64,000 nt of DNA from Bacillota bacterium (lineage in GTDB: Bacteria; Bacillota; UBA4882; UBA8346), in NCBI GenBank assembly GCA_023401925.1, contig JAEXDA010000060.1, positions 1-64,000 of the forward strand. Direction: 5' to 3'. The notes below the pieces were generated by a model. It saw nothing but the letters and a program-made list of their open reading frames with translations. It made no database searches and had not been told where the DNA came from. Below are positions 60,463 to 64,000 of the stretch, in pieces (the first letter of the stretch is position 1; every line of letters starts with the position of its first letter). The translations under genes and the position numbers were made by a program.

Positions 60463-61749
60463 TTAGTTGGTCCGATCCAATATCTCCTGTATTTTCGGAG
60501 CGATTTCCTTCATGGCCTGGGCGGCGCCGATTTGGCCCGCGTACACTCTTTGCAGTTGCGGCAACAATATTCCCTGAACTTCCAACCAGCCGGACCGCAA
60601 CGGCAATAGATGGCCGTAATTTTGGGAAACCAATTTCGTCACCTCAGCCACCATTCTCGGGGACTTGTTGGGGTCGGCATAAATTTTCCATAATTCAGGG
60701 TTATCGAAAGTCGGCGGGATCCGTTTGGCTTGCATATAAAGGACTTCGCCACGTTCGCCGGGGCCGCGCAAAAACTTTAAAAAAGCCCAGGCCGCTTTTT
60801 CTTTCTTGGTGTTATTGCTAATGCCCACTACATTCGACTTGTAAACAGTGGCCCTGGGGAATTTATCCGTACCCGGGAAAGGCAAAACTTCAAACTCAAA
60901 TCCATCCACACTTTGCAAGCTGATGATTTCCAGAGCGGCAACAATCCGCATCGCCAGCTTATGATTAATCACCCAGCGGTTCATAATATCCGAGGTGGTA
61001 AACTGAGCCGGGTCCGGGAAAACGCCTTCCTTAACCAAATCCGCCATTTCTTGAATTTTTTGATAAGCCTGCGGTTTATCTAAAGTGAATTTTTTGCGGT
61101 TCTTATCGAAAAGATCCCCGCCGTTTCCCCAGATATAGGAGAAAAGTTGCGCAAAGTCACTGGAGCTGAAACCATATCCGTATTGCCGGTCAACTCCGCT
61201 GCCCTTGGTCAGTTGCCTGGCGGTTTTCAAAAAATCGGCATATTTCCAATCCGGAGAAGGAATGGGAATACCGGCCTCTTTGAACATTTTAACATTAACC
61301 ATCATATAGATGGGTGCAGTCGACCACGGCAACCCGTAGTATCGATTCTTTTGCATGCAATCAAGCAATCCGGCCCGGTAATAGGTGGACATGTCCAATT
61401 GATCCCGTTTGATGAGTCCGGAAATATCCTTTAAAGCTTTGGCCTTCATAAAGTCGGCAAAATAATAGGAATCAATCCGCATGACATCCGGAGCCTGGCC
61501 TCCGGCGATCAGGGTAAGCAACTTTGTATGGTAATCATTATAGGCAACCGCGATGGGTTGAACTTTGATCGTTGGATTGGCTTTTTCAAATTCTTCAATG
61601 ATATCTTTCTCGACACCGATCGCCGTCGGGTTGCCCCAGAATGCATATTGGATTGTGGTCACATTGGCTGCGGCGGCAAAGGTCGGCAGAATCAAAACTG
61701 CCGCCAACAACAAACACCCTATTAAACCAAACCCTTTTTTCAATACCAT
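60463..61749 (-). CDS. Sugar ABC transporter solute-binding protein (family 1)
   Basis: 428 residues. A Sec signal peptide (KKGFGLIGCLLLAAVLILPTF) ends at AAAAN; there is no usable lipobox at the cleavage region, as the only Cys lies before the hydrophobic core. Mature sequence TIQYAFWGNPTAIGVEKDII and LIAGGQAPDVMRIDSYYF, GLPWSTAPIYMMVN are typical of CUT1 binding proteins. It captures an oligosaccharide or glycoside of unknown kind. ATG at 61749 has GGAGG. It is the first gene of the five-gene operon and divergent from the YesN regulator that may control it. Confidence 0.93.
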   Translation of the reverse strand: MVLKKGFGLIGCLLLAAVLILPTFAAAANVTTIQYAFWGNPTAIGVEKDIIEEFEKANPTIKVQPIAVAYNDYHTKLLTLIAGGQAPDVMRIDSYYFADFMKAKALKDISGLIKRDQLDMSTYYRAGLLDCMQKNRYYGLPWSTAPIYMMVNVKMFKEAGIPIPSPDWKYADFLKTARQLTKGSGVDRQYGYGFSSSDFAQLFSYIWGNGGDLFDKNRKKFTLDKPQAYQKIQEMADLVKEGVFPDPAQFTTSDIMNRWVINHKLAMRIVAALEIISLQSVDGFEFEVLPFPGTDKFPRATVYKSNVVGISNNTKKEKAAWAFLKFLRGPGERGEVLYMQAKRIPPTFDNPELWKIYADPNKSPRMVAEVTKLVSQNYGHLLPLRSGWLEVQGILLPQLQRVYAGQIGAAQAMKEIAPKIQEILDRTN

Positions 61750-61870
61750 TTTCCTACTCCTCCCTTTTTATCAATTTTGATTCTGATTTTTAAGAAACGG
61801 TAATTTCCCACCCCCTTCCGGTAACATCGTCACACCAAAGAAACATCAATGTTACTTAAAAGTTACTTTC

Positions 61871-61876
61871 ATTATA
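61871..61876 (-). promoter_or_regulatory. Candidate -10 element for the ABC transporter operon
   Basis: TATAAT on the minus strand about 120 bases before the binding-protein start; the sequence 17 bases further up (TGACCC) is a poor -35, which would fit a promoter that needs an activator such as YesN. Confidence 0.4.
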
Positions 61877-62002
61877 GCCAATTTATCCCGGCCGGGTCAT
61901 AGACAAGATTAAGTGATTTTTGGACTATCTTAACTTATTGCATTTTATTGCCCACAGGGATGCCGGATTATGATAAAATTTAAGAAGCTAGGGGGCATTT
62001 CC

Positions 62003-62776
62003 TTGTATCAGGTGATGATTGTTGATGATGAACCGGGCGTATTGGAAAAACTAGCCGGTTTCGTCCATCAGACGGACCCGGATTTTCACGTGGTTGCCAA
62101 AGCCTTGGGAGCGGAAGATGCCCTTTTTTCCTTAGGAGTCACCAAACCCGATTTGGTAATTACCGACATCAGGATGCCGGTAACCGATGGATTAACTTTA
62201 TTGCGGCAGATGCGTGAAAACGGCTGGGACGGCTATGCGGCCATTATTACCGGATACAGTGACTTTGCCTATGCCCAGCAGGCCATCAGGCTTGATGTAT
62301 TGGAATATCTCCTCAAACCGGTTTTCCCTGACGATATTGGGGCCTTCCTTCAGCGCTTCAAAGAGCGTTTCAATCAAGACCAATTAAAAATCGACCAATT
62401 GCGCAGTGAAATTGAGGCTCAATTTCAAAGCAAAAATCAGGGTGAAGAAGATGACGGCCGTTTACCGACTTATATTGGGCAGGCCAAAGCTTATATTAAG
62501 GAACATTATGCGGAGCCGTTGACCTTAACCCAAGTTGCCAAAACCGTCTCCGTAAACCCTGTTTATTTAAGCTCGCGCTTTACCAAATATTGCGGCCAAA
62601 ACTTTTTGGAATACTTAACCCATTACCGGATCGCTAAGGCCAAAGAGTTATTGGAACATACCAACCTGCAAATCCAGGAAGTGGCGGAAAGGATCGGCTA
62701 CTCGGATATAGCTTATTTCAGCCGGATTTTCCGCCGGGAATGTGGAATAACCCCGAGCCACTATCGTTCCAAGTAA
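62003..62776 (+). CDS. AraC-type response regulator (YesN family)
   Basis: 257 residues. The receiver domain shows VMIVDDEPGV (acidic pocket Asp8-Asp9), phosphoacceptor Asp55 in LVITDIRMPVTDG, and the Lys in YLLKPVFPDD. Residues about 160-257 are a two-HTH AraC domain (LTLTQVAKTVSVNPVYLSS; LQIQEVAERIGYSDIAYFS). TTG at 62003 is chosen as AGGGGG precedes it by seven bases; ATG at 61970 lacks a site. It pairs with the sensor kinase just downstream and probably activates the divergent sugar operon. Confidence 0.9.
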   Translation: MYQVMIVDDEPGVLEKLAGFVHQTDPDFHVVAKALGAEDALFSLGVTKPDLVITDIRMPVTDGLTLLRQMRENGWDGYAAIITGYSDFAYAQQAIRLDVLEYLLKPVFPDDIGAFLQRFKERFNQDQLKIDQLRSEIEAQFQSKNQGEEDDGRLPTYIGQAKAYIKEHYAEPLTLTQVAKTVSVNPVYLSSRFTKYCGQNFLEYLTHYRIAKAKELLEHTNLQIQEVAERIGYSDIAYFSRIFRRECGITPSHYRSK

Positions 62777-62802
62777 ATCACGGGGCCCTTTTAGAGGTTA
62801 CC

Positions 62803-64000
62803 ATGACCAAGCAACCGATTTTTTCTTATAGCAAAAGCTTTTTTTACAAAATATGGCTTGCCTTTTGTTTTCTCATTATCATTGCCACCGTAGCCAGCAG
62901 CTTTTTCGTCTATTTCCAAATTGCCCACCAACTGCAAAACCATATGGAACAGCGTTTATTGTGGGAAGCCAATTTTTACCAACAACAACTGAACGAAGTC
63001 TTTTTAAAAGCCGCGCAAAAATTGGATAGCCTGGTTTCCTCCTCCGCCGCGGCCTCTGCCGATCGTTCTTCCTTACAAAACGAAATGGAAGCCATGAGAG
63101 ACTATTCCTCCAGCATCATCCGAAGCTGGGTAGCTTATCCCAACGGGACCCTTATTCCTTCCACAAACTCCCGCCCGGATTATATCCGGAATTTACCCTG
63201 GTGGCGCCAATATCTGGCCGGAGAATCCCCCCAGCCCTTTACCAGCTTTCTGATGGAACACAGTCAATCCTTAGTGGGAAAACCGTTTATCGACGAATCC
63301 GGTTTAACGACTCTAGTACCGTTACTCAGTTTCAGACTAAAGGGGATCAGAATTATACGGGCGGCCGGAGCGGAACTTGATCTGAACAGTGCTCTCACCG
63401 ATAATAATTCAGGAATCAATGTAAACTGGTCAACCATACCGGTTTCCATTTATACAAACGATGGCGTCCTGGTGGCTTGTCCCTATCGTTATAGTCGCGG
63501 CAATATCAAACGATTAGGCAAGCCGAGTTCCAATCCCTTAATCCGCCAAATGCTGAATCATGCCAATGATCCTTCAGGTTTTGCCAAATACGGGAATCTC
63601 AATCAAAAAATGATCGGTATTTATTTAAAAGACCCCTATCTGGGGATGGTTTTGACTGTTGAATACCCGGCCGCCGAAGTGGTCGATCCCATCAGCCGGA
63701 TTGCCTCCGGGCCCTTGATCATTATCGTTTTGCTCTTATTGATCGCCAGCTGTGTCATCACCATTCTTTATTCCAATACCAAGCGGTTGCGCCAGGTTGA
63801 GGAGTTGGCCCGTTCGGCCGAACTCCGCGCTCTCCAGGCCCGCATCAACCCGCATTTTTTGTTTAATACTCTGGATTGTCTGGTGGGTCTTGGCGTTTCA
63901 ACCGGAAATACCCCCTTGATTCAAATGCTTCGTTCCTTAACCAATATTTTTCGCTATTCCACCCGCAACATGGGGGATTTGGTCACTTTGGAAGAAGAAT
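62803..64000 (+). CDS. YesM-type sensor histidine kinase, partial (runs off the right edge)
   Basis: The first 399 codons are present. An N-terminal membrane helix (FYKIWLAFCFLIIIATVAS) and a second at about 307-327 (LIIIVLLLLIASCVITIL) enclose a roughly 260-residue extracytoplasmic sensor domain. The cytoplasmic part starts the LytS/YesM kinase domain, with LQARINPHFLFNTL carrying phosphoacceptor His351. No HAMP domain is evident between helix and kinase, only a short linker. ATG at 62803 with GAGG lies 26 bases after the yesN stop. The ATP-binding domain lies beyond the window. Confidence 0.9.
   Translation, partial: MTKQPIFSYSKSFFYKIWLAFCFLIIIATVASSFFVYFQIAHQLQNHMEQRLLWEANFYQQQLNEVFLKAAQKLDSLVSSSAAASADRSSLQNEMEAMRDYSSSIIRSWVAYPNGTLIPSTNSRPDYIRNLPWWRQYLAGESPQPFTSFLMEHSQSLVGKPFIDESGLTTLVPLLSFRLKGIRIIRAAGAELDLNSALTDNNSGINVNWSTIPVSIYTNDGVLVACPYRYSRGNIKRLGKPSSNPLIRQMLNHANDPSGFAKYGNLNQKMIGIYLKDPYLGMVLTVEYPAAEVVDPISRIASGPLIIIVLLLLIASCVITILYSNTKRLRQVEELARSAELRALQARINPHFLFNTLDCLVGLGVSTGNTPLIQMLRSLTNIFRYSTRNMGDLVTLEEE

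Noticed and set aside
1..64000. CRISPR arrays, tRNA and rRNA genes
   Set aside because: No regularly spaced identical repeats and no tRNA or rRNA signatures were found on reading either strand.

Overview
The window reads as a chromosome segment of an endospore-forming, probably anaerobic, member of the Bacillota (Firmicutes). The support is a division and cell-wall cluster with a PASTA-type penicillin-binding protein and the meso-diaminopimelate motif DNPR in MurE, a GerA/GerB/GerC germination operon, four CotS-family genes, ZapA, and formate-tetrahydrofolate ligase. A clostridia-like or Hydrogenispora/Limnochordia-like host is my guess, not a demonstrated assignment. No tRNA, rRNA or CRISPR array was seen.

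Layout. 1-5.4 kb is an AT-rich accessory stretch: an excisionase-like HTH gene, the tail of a REP-associated (Y1/IS200-like) transposase, and a tight three-gene minus-strand unit (membrane protein, PIN-GNAT-PUA-like fusion, ASCH protein) that I consider the best candidate for an undescribed system. It is followed by about 1.9 kb of non-coding, repeat-bearing, apparently decayed DNA. 5.4-8.2 kb holds a MarR regulator and two alpha/beta hydrolases, with the same TTGTC-NN-GACAA motif before the regulator and before the first hydrolase. 8.4-17.9 kb carries fhs and a self-contained phosphotransferase operon (regulator with fused EIIA, EIIB, EIIC, split transketolase, HPr, EI). Two inverted copies of a small GGCTGTC-ended repeat bracket this block.

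18.3-30.4 kb is the dcw cluster on the minus strand (mraZ, rsmH, ftsL-like, PBP, murE, murF, mraY, ftsW, murG, murA) under three MraZ boxes, without murD, murC, murB or ftsQAZ. 31-36.4 kb holds four CotS-like kinase-fold genes, a PHP phosphoesterase and an overlooked 54-residue membrane protein. 36.5-49 kb includes pnp, rpsO, a U32 peptidase, a phosphomutase-like metalloenzyme, a YetF-type protein, a lipid-linked glycosylation group (GT39, GT2, YdjC deacetylase, truncated epimerase), CvpA with a cysteine-rich tail, and zapA. 49-52 kb holds a membrane protein, ferritin, OsmC and a CDGSH protein. 52-55.8 kb is the ger operon, whose first gene seems to use a non-canonical start. 56.3-64 kb is a sugar ABC importer with two Gfo/Idh/MocA dehydrogenases and a divergent YesN/YesM two-component system; yesM runs off the right edge.

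Starts were moved from the longest possible reading frame wherever a clear Shine-Dalgarno sequence pointed to an internal codon; each entry gives the reason.
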